Source: BOG-224 sp963783505 (GTDB lineage: Bacteria; Acidobacteriota; Terriglobia; Bryobacterales; Bryobacteraceae). Taken from it: a DNA stretch of 64,000 nt. The stretch is taken from NCBI GenBank assembly GCA_963783505.1, contig CAWAOP010000056.1, positions 1 through 64,000 on the forward strand. The letters are read 5' to 3'. Position 1 is the first letter of the stretch. The number at the start of each line of letters is the position of its first letter. The position numbers and the translations under genes were made by a program. The notes under the pieces are model-generated. The model made no database searches. It had not been told where the DNA came from and saw nothing but the letters and a program-made list of their open reading frames with translations. Of this stretch, positions 1-12,000 are shown in pieces.

Positions 1-1173
1 CTCCGGAGCGATCGATGGCGATGCCGTCGGGACCGAATAATTGTCCGGCGGTGGCGGGGCCTCCGTCGCCGATATTGGAGCCGCCATCCGCGATTGCGGT
101 GGCTTGTCCATTGACGACGCTGACGATGTCACTTGCTCCATGGATCCCATTCCAGCCGCTGCCGGCGACGTCGAACTCGCCGGATGAGTCTACTGCCACG
201 CCGGTTGGAGTGCCAAGCGGGAACTCAAGAGCAGGCGTGCTTCCCACCGGAACACCCGAATTCGGCGAACCCGCGACCGTCGTAATAACGCCGTTCGAGA
301 TCTTTGCGACCGCCCAACCAATCCACGATGTAGAGCGATCCCGTGGGGTCGGTAGCAATATTGCACAGCACTCCCAGATTCAGTTGGGCTTTCGCCGCCG
401 GCCCGTTATCCCCGGTGTAGCCGCGCGTGCCGCCCCCGGCGACGGTAGTAATCACGCCGCCGGAGATAGCTCGAATCCGGTTGTTTTGGGTGTCCGCGAC
501 GTAAACGACTCCGCTGGCGCAACCGCAACTCCCATCGGATAGTTAAGCTGCGCGGCGGCCGCCGGCCCTCCGTCGCCGCTAAACCCCGCGTTGCCGGTCC
601 CCCGGGGATCGTGGTGATGAATCCATCCGAGGCCCGCCGGACACGGTTCTCTTGACGCTCCGCGAAATAGAGATTGCCGCTGGAATCCACGGCCACGCCG
701 CCAGGCGTAAAGAGTATAGCCGATGTCGCCGGAACTCCGTCACCCGAAATGGATCCGCCCCCAGCAACCGTGGTAATGACCCCGCCGGCGACCTTGCGGA
801 TTCTGTTATTCCGGAACTCGGATATATATAATGCGCCGTCCGGTCCCACCGCGAGCGAGTCCTCGTCCGACAGTTCGGCCTCTCGCGCCGGCCCACCATC
901 GCCCCGGAATCCTACGACCCCGGTGCCGGCCACTCGAGTCAGGGTCCCGCTCGAATCGAGGCGGAACACCGCGGCCATGTCGAGGGGAGCGATATACACG
1001 TTGCCCGCGGAATCGGCGGCGAGTCCAAACGGGTCCAGGTCGGCCGAGAGGCCCGGAATGCCGTCGGGCAATGCTCCACCGGCGAACGGCCGAACCAGGT
1101 AGTCGCGATTAACCTGCGAGATGGCCATCCCACAGAAGATTATCTGGCATAGCGAAAAGCGAAGAGTGTGCAT
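1..1173 (-). CDS. NHL-repeat beta-propeller protein, interrupted, 3' end outside window
   Basis: Secreted-type protein starting with a short hydrophobic leader (MHTLRFSLCQ...) and followed by repeated NHL units with the motifs GDGGPA, GVAVDSSGNLYF and NRIRKV. Such propellers are usually extracellular binding scaffolds and no catalytic residues are visible. The reading frame breaks twice. One break is in a run of C and G at about 599-607, the other near 300-310. After each break the NHL pattern resumes in another frame and stays open to the window edge. Both breaks look like single-base indels, so this is either a pseudogene or sequence error. The substrate or partner is unknown. Confidence 0.75.
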
Positions 1174-1917
1174 GGAGGCCTCCCGGCTCTTATGTCCACA
1201 CCAAGGCGCGAAGGTCGAGCGCGGCGCTCCTACCGGCTTGGGCTAGGCAGCGTCGCGGCGATGCCAAGACGAAATACCTCGACAGAACGCTACGTTAACA
1301 CCTCGCGGTCGTCCTCCCCGTGTCTTGATCGGAGGCGCAAACGTGAGGGCATGGCATGAGCCGGTAAGCATCGGGGGATAGGTCCATTGAGATTCCTTTC
1401 CTTTGACCCCGCCGTGCGGAAAGTGGACACCTTCAGCCTTCCGCTTGAGCGTACCGTCCCCATTCCGGAGAAGTGCGGTTCCAGGCGTACGCGCGACTCG
1501 GAAAGAGCCGGGATTCTTGCCTGCCGTGGATTAGGACTGAGACGCCCTTGCAGGAGCTGATCGGGAGCTTTTTGGGTGCATCGTATCCCATACGGAAGTT
1601 GGCACGCATAGTGGGTCGGCGCCGATTCGCTTTGGGGATTCTGGTAGGACAAAGAGTTCGAGTCCACCCCCTGGGGCGGCGTTCAACGGGTCCAATCCAA
1701 AAGAGCGCATATCAAATGTTCGTAACGAGATCAATCAGATAGCGTGAAGTCGAGAAGTTTCAGACTGGCTCCTTGGTATAGAATCGAGCTGCGATTCACA
1801 GCTCCAACGCCCGCTGTCCTACCATTAGCCTGAATTTCGAGGTCGCACTCAATGAAGTAGGACCTTTGTGGCGCACATACAAATGAAAGTTGCATTTGCC
1901 CCGCCAGAGTAGTCCAA
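1174..1917. other. intergenic stretch without a supported gene
   Basis: Several short open frames exist on both strands, the longest at 1290-1667 on the minus strand. None shows a recognisable domain, a ribosome binding site or a plausible composition, and no RNA gene could be recognised. It may hold promoters for the flanking leftward genes, but none is clear. Confidence 0.4.
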
Positions 1918-2014
1918 GTGGGGCGGGCCCCCCTCGTCCGCGGCCGGTCCCCTGACCGGCCTTCGGCCGTAGGCCGACGAGGGCGTCGGCCGCGGACCAG
2001 GGGGTCCGCCCCAC
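1918..2014. repeat. GC-rich inverted-repeat element, GTGGGGCGG...CCGCCCCAC ends
   Basis: The two arms, about 27 nt each, read GTGGGGCGG... and ...CCGCCCCAC and pair with few mismatches. A nested palindrome around CGGCCTTCGGCCG fills the middle. The same GTGGGGC/GCCCCAC terminus recurs in other intergenic elements of this window (14.7, 29.0, 31.7, 42.3, 43.5, 47.1 and 61.4 kb), which points to a dispersed REP/MITE-like family. Confidence 0.75.
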
Positions 2015-2144
2015 CGACGGCCAACCTCGGAATTCAGCAACCCTCGGGGGAACCGGGCGGGACTGTTCCTCGCCCCGCCGGGTCGCGCGTCTTCGTCGCG
2101 GAGCTTGGCTGAAATCTCCTGAACGAAATGTCCGTCCGCCCGGA

Positions 2145-2471
2145 CTACTTCAGCAATTTGTCCAATTCCAGCAAGTGTTGCGGCGAGTAGGCTTGCCGCG
2201 ACCACTTCGCTTCGGCGTTGAACTGGATGCCGACGTAGTAGCCGATCTCTCGGTACGTGCAGTATCGAACGCAACCGGAGAAGCTCTGGCCGGGGCAGTC
2301 CCAGCGCACCTCGGATCCCACCGGCAAGGGGCGCTCTAACTGGAGGCACGCCCCGGAATGGGATATCTCTTCAAGCACCGCGGGCATAATGTGCGGTTTT
2401 CCATTAGCATCGCGCCAATGGACATCCAGCATGTCCGCGCACATACTACGAGGTTCCGAGCGACGCTCCAT
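2145..2471 (-). CDS. PilZ domain protein
   Basis: Small single-domain protein of about 108 residues. It opens with ERRSEPR, matching the arginine-rich PilZ N-terminal motif, and has EEISHSGACL, matching the (D/N)xSxxG motif with E in place of D/N. PilZ domains bind cyclic di-GMP and usually act through protein partners in motility, exopolysaccharide or development control. The ATG start at MERRSEPR is preferred. An upstream in-frame TTG at 2498 would add nine residues, but its SD-like AAGAGG sits directly against the start. It stands alone between a repeat element and the sulfatase gene. The degenerate first position of the second motif leaves c-di-GMP binding unproven. Confidence 0.8.
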   Translation of the reverse strand: MERRSEPRSMCADMLDVHWRDANGKPHIMPAVLEEISHSGACLQLERPLPVGSEVRWDCPGQSFSGCVRYCTYREIGYYVGIQFNAEAKWSRQAYSPQHLLELDKLLK

Positions 2472-2599
2472 GCCACACTTATCGGCGGGATTAGCCAACC
2501 TCTTTACACCAGCCCCCTTCGGCGCTTCCGTTCTGCACGCGCCTGGCGCCGAGACAGCTTACGTCGCCCCCGCCCAAGTCGCTGGCGTACAGAGTCAGC

Positions 2600-4045
2600 T
2601 CATACGTCATGGGTCTCTTTGCGGAGCCTCTCCAGACGCTGCCGCAGATCGGCCGTTAACGAAGCGTACCGCGCGTCGCCATGCAGGTTGTGAAGCTCTC
2701 CCGGGTCCGTTTGCAGATCGTAGACCTCGAATTCCTCCGGCTGTTCGTAATAGTGAATGTATTTGTAGCGGCTGGTGCGCACGCCGCGATGTTTGCGGAC
2801 GTTGTGCGGTCCGGGATACTCGTAATATTCGTACAGCCAGTCCTCGCGCCACGAATGGGGCCTTTCTCCTCGGAACAGAGGAACCAGACTGCTTCCCTGC
2901 ATGTGGTCCGGAACTTTGACCCCCGCCAGTTCGAGAAACGTCGGCGCGAGGTCGAGATTCAAGACCATCCGATCGGAGGTCGAACCGGCGCGAATCATGC
3001 GCGGGTAGCGCACCAGCATGGGAACTCGAATGGAGGGTTCGTGCATGAAGCGCTTGTCGTACTTGCGCCACTCGCCTAGGAAGAATCCGTGATCGGACGA
3101 AAACAGAATCGCTGTGTCGTCGAGTTGTCCGAGGTCCGCGATCGTCTGGAATAACTTGCCGGCGTTTTCGTCGGCCGCCACAATGCCGGCGTAGTAATCC
3201 TTGATGGTCTCTTCCAGTGAGCGCGCGCAGTTCGCCGACGTTTTGGAGTCCCGCACATAGGTTCCGATCATGTCGTCGGCTTCGGCGAACGCGCGGGGCT
3301 TGCCGGGATAGCCCCTCAAGTCGTCGTCGAACGTGGCCGGCTTCGGAATCGTCACGCCGTTGTAGAGATCGAGATGCCGCCGCGCCCGGAAGAACGGCGC
3401 GTGCGGAGATTGAAACCAGAGAATCAGGCAGAACGGTTTATCGCGTTTCTGTTTCACCCAGTCGATGGCCTTTCCCATGACGACGTCTTCGACGTACCCG
3501 TCGTAGGTTTGTGGCCGGGAGAGATTCCCGTGAGAGCCTTCGGTGATCACGGGCCAATAATAGTCCGTGGACGCACCCGGATAACCGAAGTAGTAGTCCC
3601 AATTTCGATATCCAAGCCTCCCGACATGCGCTTTGCCGAACAACCCGACCTCATAGCCCGCGTCGCGCAGCAGGTCCGTGAAGAGAGGCGTATCGGGAAG
3701 AATCTCGCGGTTTCCGTTGTCGATGCACCCGGTATTGTGCGAATGCAGGCCGGTGAGCGCCGTGGCGCGCGATGGGAGACACAGAGCGTTGGTGCAAAAG
3801 GAATTGCGGAACTGCACGCCCTCGCGGCCGATCCGGTCGAAGTTCGGGGTGCGGAGGATTCGGTTCCCGTTCAGGCTCAAAGCGTCGGGCCGGTGCCCGT
3901 CGGTGGTCATGAACACCAGGTTGGGCCTGCGGGGCGCCGGTTGGCCGTCCGCCTTCTGGCCCGAGCCAAGGGCCATCCCGCCTACCAGTCCTGCGCCGGC
4001 CTTGAGCAGCGTTCGGCGCAGAGGTTGATTGTCGGCTTGTTCCAT
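2600..4045 (-). CDS. Type I sulfatase (formylglycine-dependent), Tat-exported
   Basis: Arylsulfatase-family hydrolase that cleaves sulfate esters. The CxPSR signature appears as CLPSRATALTG at about residue 89, where Cys-89 would be converted to formylglycine. An N-terminal metal-binding stretch (TTDGHRPD, about 47-54) and a later SSDHGFFLGEWRKYDK segment are also present. The leader LRRTLLKAGAGLVGG is a twin-arginine signal, so the enzyme is probably exported folded. The ATG at 4045 was chosen over an upstream frame extension because GGAG lies just before it and it places the RR near the N terminus. The length of about 481 residues is typical. The natural substrate cannot be read from the sequence. 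A formylglycine-generating enzyme must lie elsewhere. Confidence 0.92.
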   Translation of the reverse strand: MEQADNQPLRRTLLKAGAGLVGGMALGSGQKADGQPAPRRPNLVFMTTDGHRPDALSLNGNRILRTPNFDRIGREGVQFRNSFCTNALCLPSRATALTGLHSHNTGCIDNGNREILPDTPLFTDLLRDAGYEVGLFGKAHVGRLGYRNWDYYFGYPGASTDYYWPVITEGSHGNLSRPQTYDGYVEDVVMGKAIDWVKQKRDKPFCLILWFQSPHAPFFRARRHLDLYNGVTIPKPATFDDDLRGYPGKPRAFAEADDMIGTYVRDSKTSANCARSLEETIKDYYAGIVAADENAGKLFQTIADLGQLDDTAILFSSDHGFFLGEWRKYDKRFMHEPSIRVPMLVRYPRMIRAGSTSDRMVLNLDLAPTFLELAGVKVPDHMQGSSLVPLFRGERPHSWREDWLYEYYEYPGPHNVRKHRGVRTSRYKYIHYYEQPEEFEVYDLQTDPGELHNLHGDARYASLTADLRQRLERLRKETHDV

Positions 4046-4210
4046 CGGGGACACTCCATCGCATAGTATAGTGCGCCGAGCCTGGCCAGTATCTCTCGAA
4101 CAGGCGCCCTCCGGCCGAGCCGGCGTCCGGCTCCGGATGCCGGCAGGAAAGCCTGCGTGGCAGGCGTGGACGCCCACTCCACGGCGCGCCGAGTAATTGT
4201 TAATCCGGCG

Positions 4211-7200
4211 TCACGATGAATGGACCACCGATTCGGATTCGGCGGCCGTTCCGGGACCGGCGAAGGTCCCGCGGCGCCGCGCCTCGCCGAGCACTTCCTG
4301 TAGCTGCTCGAATGCAAAGGGCTTCGGCAGATAGGTGTCCATGCCCTCTTCGCGGCACAACTGCCGGAATCCTTCAGTCGCGTGAGCGCTCAGACCGCAG
4401 ATGAAGGGCTGCCGGCCGGAGGCGAGACGGGCGCGGATTTCCTTCGTGGCCGCGATGCCATCCATTTCCGGCATCTCCACGTCCATGAGAACCAGGTCGT
4501 AATCGTTATTCAAGGCGGCCGATACAGCCTCTCTTCCATCCGGGGCCACGTCCGCTTCTTGGCCCAGGCGCTGCAACAGCTTTACCACCACTTGCCGATT
4601 AATCGGGTTGTCTTCGGCAAGGAGAACACGCAGAGGGCGCGCCGATCCGGATTCGACGGTATGCCCGTCGGCCAAGGGCATCTGCCGGCCCAGCCGGACG
4701 GTGAAGTAAAAGGTCGAGCCAACGCCCGGTTGAGACCGGACTCCAATCGTGCCTCCCATCAGCTCGACAAGGCTCTTGGAAATAGCCAGGCCGAGGCCCG
4801 TACCTCCATACCGGCGGCTGATGGAGGAGTCGGCCTGACTAAACGGCGCGAAGAGCGCGGCCCTGCGTTCTTCCGGTATGCCGATGCCGGTGTCGCGAAC
4901 CTCGATTCTCACTTCGTGGGAAGCCTCATCCTCCGACGCCAGCTCCACAGAGACCGTGATTTCGCCCGCGGCCGTGAATTTGAGCGCATTCGAAACCAGG
5001 TTCGTGATCACCTGACGCAAGCGAACCGCGTCGCCATTCACCCAACACGGCAGATCCCGGTCAAGCGAAACCACGAGGCCGATTCCTTTGGCGGCGGCGC
5101 TCGCCCGGAACAACCCGACGGACTCCTGGAGACAGTGGCGGAATTGGAACCCAGCCGCCTCCAATTCGAGACGGGCGGCCTCCATCTTCGAGAAATCCAG
5201 AACATCGTTGATCACCCGAAGCAACGCATCGCCCGACGAGCGAATCAGGTGAACGGTCTCCCGCATCTCGCCGCGATCCTCGGTCTCCGCAAGCGCCGCG
5301 CTCAGGCCCAGGATGCCGTTTAGCGGCGTGCGGATCTCATGGCTCATCGTCGCCAGGAACCGTCCTTTGGCTTCGCTGGCGGCGTCGGCGCGCCGTTTCT
5401 CCTCGAGGACCTTAGCGCGCTCGGCCTCGAGTTCGGCCGTACGCCGGCGCACGGCGCGCTCCAGGTGTGCGTTGCGCTGCTCCAGCTTGCTCTGCCGCCA
5501 ACGAACGCACCCCGCCAGCGATAAAGCGGCGGCCAGGAGTGCGAAGCCGCGAAACCACCAGGATTCCCACCAAAACGCCTCGACGTGGAAGTCCGCGACC
5601 GCGGCGGCTTGTGACCATGGGCCGTTGCGAACGCGCAGAGCGGATTTCCACGCGATGGCCGCCCGGCGAGATCCCGGCGATGGAAACCGAACGCTCGGCC
5701 GTGGCGGCCCACCCTCCATCATCCAGTCGATACTCGAACGCGGCCTCCTGCTCGTAGCGGAAATCGAGCGTGGAGAACGCAATGCGCACCGAGCGAGGCC
5801 GCTTGAAAATCTGGATTGAGCTGACGATCGGGTCGGCCTTACGTGGCAACGAGGGGGCCTGGAGCGCGTGGAAATGGGACAGGCCGCCACTCGTGCCGAA
5901 CCACACGCTGCCATCCGAATCGGCCCAAAAGGCTTCACCATTGCAGTCGTTCCAAACCAGACCGTCTTCGGTCGTGTACTGCGTCCATGTTCCGTTGCGA
6001 AGGACGAAGACTCCGCCAGGGGTTCCGCGCCAAAACCCGCCCTGTGCGTCGAAACCGTGAAAGTCGGTGAGGTCCGCCGAATCGGAGCCGGCCCGCTCGA
6101 TCGGGGTGGCGCGGACCAGTCGATCCCCTTTGAATTCCAGGCTTTCAATGCCGCCTTCAAACCGGTGACGCAGCCAGACCGAGCCGTTGGGAGCGAAGGC
6201 CGCGACATAGGGATCCGCGCCGATCAGTCCCTCGGTCTTTCCGTAGCGCCGCCATCCGGTCGAGCCGAGCCTCCAGAATCCATCTTGGCCCGTGGCGTAA
6301 ACGGCTCCACTCGCATCCTCGCCGGCCCACCAGGCCCCTTCCGGCAGAACCCCAGTCGGGTTCACCTTTTCGAATCGGGTGGAGGAGGCTGGAGAATCGT
6401 CCCGGAACAATCCCGCGCTCGCCGCGATCCACAGGCGGCCGGCGCGGTCAACAAAGCCTCGCTCCGGGTTCGCACGATCTAGGCCGCTGCCGGTTCCCAC
6501 AAGCTGGACAACGCCGGTCCCGGAGTCGATGCGCGATAGTCCCCCGGGCTTGGCGATCACCCAGATCGCGCCGTCCTGCGTTTCACCGATCCAGCGGACG
6601 CCCTCGCCTCCCAGGCCGTCCTTGATGGTCCAGGTTCTAAGCGGCAACGGCCCAGACAGGCGTGTGATGCCGCCGCTTGTCCCCACCCATAGCGATCCTC
6701 TCCGGTCCCGCAGGATGCTCCAGACGAGGTTGGAGGGCAAGCCCTGCGCTTCGGTCCAGCTTTCCCATTCGTTCCAACCCAGGCAGCGCGCCAGGCCGCC
6801 GCCGGCCATTCCCACCCATAGCGAGCCGTCGCGGTCCACCAGTGCGGAAGTCACAAGCGGCGAACGGAGGCCGGAGGATGGGCCGATCACGCTCCATCGG
6901 CCCTCCCTGTAGACAGCCAAGCCGCGATCCGTCGGAACCAGCACTCTGCCATTGTTCGCAACGGTAAGCGCGCCCCAGTACATGCTTGGGGCGATGTCGA
7001 ACTCTAGGGGAACGAAACGGGCGGCCCCAGGGGCTTTCCGGCGGAGCCGGGTCGAACTTCGAATCCAGACAGTCCCATCGGGAGTGCGGCCGATTCCGTT
7101 CCATACATCGGACGGAACCCCGGAATCCTCGCCGAATTCTGTGACTCGTCCCAGTTCCTCCATGCACAGGCGATCGCCGCAGCCGTACCAAAGCTGCGTT

Positions 7201-7754
7201 CCCTCGCGGAACAGTCCGCGCGGCCGGGCGCCGCCGGCTCGGTATGGGGCGGCCGCCGGCGCGGAGGCCTCGCTCGCGCCATACAGTTGGAACAGGCCTT
7301 CACGCGCCCCCACCAGCACGCCGCCGCTTGGGCTATCGGCGAACGCTTGCGCCCCGGCCATCATTTCCGAAACGCCTTTTGCGCCGCTGAAACGCCGGCC
7401 ATCGAAGCGGAAGACGCGGGAACAGGTGTTCACCCATAGCGCGCCATCGGCGGCGACATGCAAGGAATGGACCTCCGCGACGCAGGGAAGGCCCTCAGCC
7501 GCGCCCATGAGGCGGAAACTGGTTCCGTCGTAGCGGTACAGGCCGCCCTCCGTGCCGGCCCAGAGGAAGCCCTCGGAATCCTGAGCAATCGAAAGAACGG
7601 CCAGGTTGCCGAGGCCCTCGGCCTGTCCGTAATGGCGGAAACTCAGTTGGACCGCCCGGCACGGACTGGCCAGCCAAGCCAGACTAGCAAAGAGGAGCGC
7701 ACGTGCGGCCTTCCTCTTGGACTTCACATAGGTCTCATCGGCGTGTTTGCGCAT
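4211..7754 (-). CDS. Hybrid sensor histidine kinase with Reg_prop propeller, Y_Y_Y, HisKA, HATPase and receiver domains (interrupted)
   Basis: Domain order: signal peptide; periplasmic two-component-regulator propeller repeats (GSLWVGT, GGLYRYDG types); Y_Y_Y domain (SVSIAGISPGGH); one TM helix (FALLAAALSLAGC); coiled coil; HisKA with MSHEIRTPLNGILGLS (phosphorylated His); HATPase with NLVSNALKF and DTGIGIPEE; C-terminal receiver with LLAEDNPINRQVV, LVLMDVEMPEMDG and K in PKPF. It senses an extracytoplasmic signal and phosphorylates its own receiver. There is no DNA-binding output domain. The frame breaks at about 5636-5642. Removing one T there restores EIR-LRVRNGPWS. The start is uncertain: ATG 7754, GTG 7727 (best-looking signal peptide) or ATG 7775. 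It is divergent from the cytochrome gene, with under 60 bp between them. Confidence 0.85.
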
Positions 7755-7783
7755 TTTCGCAGGCTTTGTCATCATGCAAGGGG

Positions 7784-8797
7784 ATGGCGACGGGCCGCGT
7801 CTTGCCGTTTGGCGTTTCGGGTATCGCCGCGCTATGCCAATTGGCGGCGCAGACGGCCACGCCCCCAAAGCCACCATTGGGCTTGCCGCCCGTTCCCTGG
7901 CCCGCCGGCAACCCTTATTCGCCGCGGCGAGTCGAACTCGGCCGCTACCTGTTTTTCGACTCGCGATTGTCCAAGGATGGAAGCGTCTCATGCGCCTCCT
8001 GCCATCCTCCGGAGCACGCATTCGCCGGTGGCAACCCGCCGCCGGTCGGAGTTACCGGCAAGCCGTTGCGAAGACGCGCGCCGACGCTCGTCAACCGCGC
8101 CTACGGCCAGAGCCAGTTCTACGACGGCCGCGCCCCAACCCTCGAAGCGCAGATTCTCGGACCGGTCACTGCCGTGGATGAAATGGGCTCTTCCCCCGAA
8201 GCCGCCGCCGGAGCCGTCGCTAGTGTCGCGGGCTACGCGCCCATGTTCACTAGCGCGTTCGGCGATTCGCAGGTCACCTTCGACCGCATCGCCAAAGCCA
8301 TCGCATCCTTCGAACGCACCATTCTCTCCGGCAATTCGCCGTACGACCGCTACCAGGCCGGCGACAAACGGGCGCTGAGTGACAACGCCATCCGCGGCCT
8401 GCGCATCTTCGAGCGCGCCGGAGAATGCAACGAGTGTCACAGCGGCTTCAATTTCACCAACGAGAAATTCGCCGGCCTTGGGATCGGTCCGGACCGGAAG
8501 CCCGCCGACATGGGCCTCGGCGAGATCTCCGGCAAGCGCCGCGACGACGGCAAGTTCAAAGTTCCCACGCTGCGCGAAGTGGCTCGCACGGGCCCCTACA
8601 TGCATGACGCGCGCTTCAAGACGCTCGACGAAACACTGGAGTTCTACCGCAAAGGCGGGCAGCCGGGCCCATCCCTGGATTCGCGCATCGCGCAGTTTTT
8701 CCTCGACGCGCCCGCCAAGGCTTATATCACGGCCTTTCTGGAGTCGCTGAGCGGCGAAGGCTGGCAGCAGATCAGGCCGCCGGAGAAACTTCCGTAG
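7784..8797 (+). CDS. Di-heme cytochrome c peroxidase / MauG family protein
   Basis: Periplasmic di-heme c-type cytochrome. Two heme attachment sites are visible, CASCH at about residues 70-74 and CNECH at about 214-218. The family features LGRYLFFDSRLSKDGSVSC, RAPTLVNRAYG and VPTLREVARTGPYMHD are also present. The length of about 337 residues fits bacterial CCP, which reduces hydrogen peroxide using electrons from small cytochromes, or MauG-like enzymes, which oxidise other substrates. The sequence alone does not separate them. A leader (LPFGVSGIAALCQLAAQ) supports export. The ATG start has AAGGGG almost touching it, so the true start may differ by a few codons. Confidence 0.9.
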   Translation: MATGRVLPFGVSGIAALCQLAAQTATPPKPPLGLPPVPWPAGNPYSPRRVELGRYLFFDSRLSKDGSVSCASCHPPEHAFAGGNPPPVGVTGKPLRRRAPTLVNRAYGQSQFYDGRAPTLEAQILGPVTAVDEMGSSPEAAAGAVASVAGYAPMFTSAFGDSQVTFDRIAKAIASFERTILSGNSPYDRYQAGDKRALSDNAIRGLRIFERAGECNECHSGFNFTNEKFAGLGIGPDRKPADMGLGEISGKRRDDGKFKVPTLREVARTGPYMHDARFKTLDETLEFYRKGGQPGPSLDSRIAQFFLDAPAKAYITAFLESLSGEGWQQIRPPEKLP

Positions 8798-8841
8798 CGC
8801 CTGTTAGGAAATAACCATTGCAATTTCGGAGCGCATGGATT

Positions 8842-8980
8842 GTATCAGGGCATGGCTTTAGCCGTGCCGCAGAGCGTAAACAAACGTGAGGGCTTCAGCC
8901 CCTGCGAACCCTGGAAAACCCCAGTGGCTAAAGGCTTTGACTTTGAATGCTGCGGCACGGCTCAAGCCGTGCCCTGATAC
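8842..8980. repeat. 139-bp inverted-repeat element with GTATCAGGGC ends
   Basis: The ends GTATCAGGGCATGGCT and its complement near 8950-8980 form arms of about 31 nt, and smaller hairpins lie inside. No coding potential was found. A CTGATACAAAGC string like its right border recurs near 46,990, so it may be a second family of miniature palindromic elements. Confidence 0.7.
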
Positions 8981-9063
8981 AAAGCAAGCCTCCAGGCTCC
9001 AGTTCTATGTCGCACGCCCGGTCCGAACTGCCGGCTTCTTTGAGCGCCGGGTCCGGCGCCCGC

Positions 9064-12000
9064 TCAGTCCAGGTAGTAACCTTCTCGCGCGCGGACCTTG
9101 CGGAACTGGTTCTGTTTCAGGACGATCTCGATCTTGTGCCACGAATGATCGTTCTTTCCCTCCGGCTGGAACGCGAGCAGATACCCGTGCGTGATGTCGT
9201 CGGAGACGCGCTGGAATACCCCGGCAATGCCGGAAGGATCGCGGATGGCGAACGAAAGCCCGCCGGTGGACGTCGCGAGAGTCTGTAGATTGATCAACAG
9301 CTCCGCCAACGTCAACGCTTCGCCGTGGGCGATGGTGTAAATGGGCACTCCGGCTTCCTTGGCCCGGCGAATCGCCACATCGGAGCTGAGGCCGCTGGCG
9401 TTGTCGGCGCCGTCGGTGAAGACCACGATGATCTTCTTGCCGCTTCTGGCGGTGACATCGCGCGTCACCCGTACCAGAGCGTCGTTCAGCCCCGTGACTC
9501 CGATCGCGCGCACGCCCAACACCGCGCGCCTGGCGGCGTCCTTATTGCGGGTGAACGGCTGCAGCTCATAGACTTCGCGGTTAAAGCTGTAGACAGCCAC
9601 GGAATCGATGGACCGCAATTCGTCGATCAGGCGGATCGCGGAGCTTTTGAGCGCCGGTAGCGCCGTTCTCATGCTGCCGGTGACGTCGAGCAGCAGCGCC
9701 ACGGACACGGGCGATGTGCAACTCTCGAAGGCCTTCGTCGAAACGGGCTTTCCGTTGTCGAGCACGGTGATATCCGCGCGATCGAGATCGTCGATGTAGT
9801 GGCTGCCTTCCGTCACCGTGGCGTACACCTCGACCAGGCGCGCATCGGCCCGGAAATAAGCCTCCGCGAGCGGGTCCGCCGCGGGCCTGCGGGCCGGCGC
9901 CGCGCGTGGTGCGCTGGGAGAGGCCACGGCCGCAGCGACAACCGCCGCCGCGGCCGGTTCCTGGGATGCGGGCAGAGCCGCGCCGCGCGCCAGGCTTGCC
10001 GCCACGGCTTCAAAAGTCATGAAGCCGCCCTGGAGATACGATCCCGACGGTTCGTCGATCAGCTCCGCCGTGCTGGGCGGGAACATCACCGCGCCCCGGC
10101 CGCCCAGGAACTCGTGCCGGGATAGAAGGTGCGGGTCTTCGGATAGCAGCAGCGTATCCGGTTCGAGCAGCGCGCCGTAAACCACCCCGAGGAGCGCCGC
10201 CGCCGTCTCCGCTCCGTGCGATACCGCCGCCGACAGGCGCGGCGCTTTTTGCGAGTCGCGGATGAAGTCGAAGGCCGCCTTGCGATCGTCGTCGAGCCGC
10301 AGCAGGCGCGAAGTTACGGCGGCATCCGGATCGCCGTCGTTTCCGGTCATTTCGCGCAGCGCGGCTAAAGCCTGGGCCGCGTGATCGGGCGCGGACGCCG
10401 CCTCGCACGCGCGGTGAAAAGCGCGCGCCGCCGCGCGGTCGTCAAGCGATCCCGCCGCTCTCCCCAGTTCGGCGAGCTTCACCAGCGAGTGCCACTCTCC
10501 CAACACCGCCCTCCGGATATCGACGGGCCGCGCGGCCGCCGACTTTTCGAACGCCGCGAGCGCCTCGAAATCCGCCGGGTTCAACGCGGGCAGCTTCTCG
10601 AAATACGGGAACAGATAACGCCAGGAGGAGTACCGCTGGGAAAGCAGGCGGGCGGAGCCTTCGTCCAGCGGCCGTCCGCGCTTCGCTTCCAAAGCGGCAA
10701 CGGGGGGAAGCGCCTGAAGCGTGGCCAGGCCCAGGAGCGCCGTGTCGTCATCCGACGCCGAATTCGTCCACGCGCCGCGGCCGCCGGGGAAGTGAATGCG
10801 TCCGTCGCCATCGAGCGGCAGGTCGCGAAACAGATCCTGCCTCCAGCGCGGTCCCGTCTCCCCGGCGAGGGGCCGAAAGTCGTCCGGTGTTTTGAACCAT
10901 TTGTAGTACAGGCCCGCGCGGGCGGCGGAGGCGGTGATGTATCTCCGGTGGACCTCGTCGCCGCTCCACACCGCGAAATAGAAGGCCGCCAGTTTCCCTT
11001 GATCCCTTTGCAGAAGAGCCGGAAAGAACGCCGCGGGGTTCCGCGGGGTTACTCCGGCGAGTTCGGTCCACGCATCGTCCGCCGCGGGGCCGCCCGGCGT
11101 CTCGGCGCGTCCACCCTCCACGCGGAATGAATCTCCGTAGAGGCGCAGCGCGTCGCCGTAGCGGTTGACCAGCGCGGCTAGGCCGATCGCGGCGGCCATC
11201 CCTTCGGTCACCGATGGACCCGCCGACGCCAGCGCGCCGTAAGCTCCGGCGGCGCGTGGGTTCCGCGCGAGCGCTTCCAGGAATGCGCCGGGTTGAATTC
11301 CTCCGAGAATGCCCCGCCAAACCGGCATTCCGCTAAACGAGGCCCGGCCCGGCCGTATCTCGAACCGGTAGGTTCCGCCCGTCGATAGCGCTTTAGCCAT
11401 TTCGAGCTCGTCGATATCGAGCGCGGAGCCTACGAGCTGCCGGGGCGCGTCGGACTCCTCGTCCGCCGGTTCGATATAGTCCTCGCCTTCGCGTTTGCCG
11501 ATCCTCCAGCCGAGCAGCTTCAATACGCGCGAGGCCTTTTCGCGGTTGGCCGGCGTGTCCAGCGAAAGCGTGAGGCGTCCCCCTGCCGATGCGGCCATCG
11601 ACGAAAGCTCGGTGGCCACGGTGAGGTAGGTGCGAATGTTCTCCGCCAGAACCCGGGCCTCCCGGCTGCCGCCGTCCGCGGCGTGTTGCGCGATGCGCCG
11701 CGCGTACTCCTGGAAGAAATCGGCCTCCGATGGCGCGCCGGTCAGCCCGGCGATCGCCGCCAGCGCTTTGAGCCCTCCCGGAACGGCGATATCGTCCTTT
11801 CCGGCCATGGAGCGGTCTCCGGCGCCCGCTGCGGCAACTGCGGCTCCCGTCTCGCCTCGCCGGGTCATCTCTTCCAGAGCGTCCGCCCGCAAGCGCGCCT
11901 GGGGCGCGTCCGCTCCGTTTGGGGCCAGTTCCAGGTATTTTCGAAAATGAAGCGCCGCCGACCGGTAATCCTTCCCCGCGTCCAGAATCAGTCCCAGCAC

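Noticed and set aside
1290..1667. Minus-strand frame of 125 codons
   Set aside because: Ser/Arg/Pro-rich composition, no domain, no ribosome binding site.
1600..1700. tRNA-like string with GTTCGAGTC
   Set aside because: The flanking bases do not form a T stem or an acceptor stem, and no anticodon arm was found.
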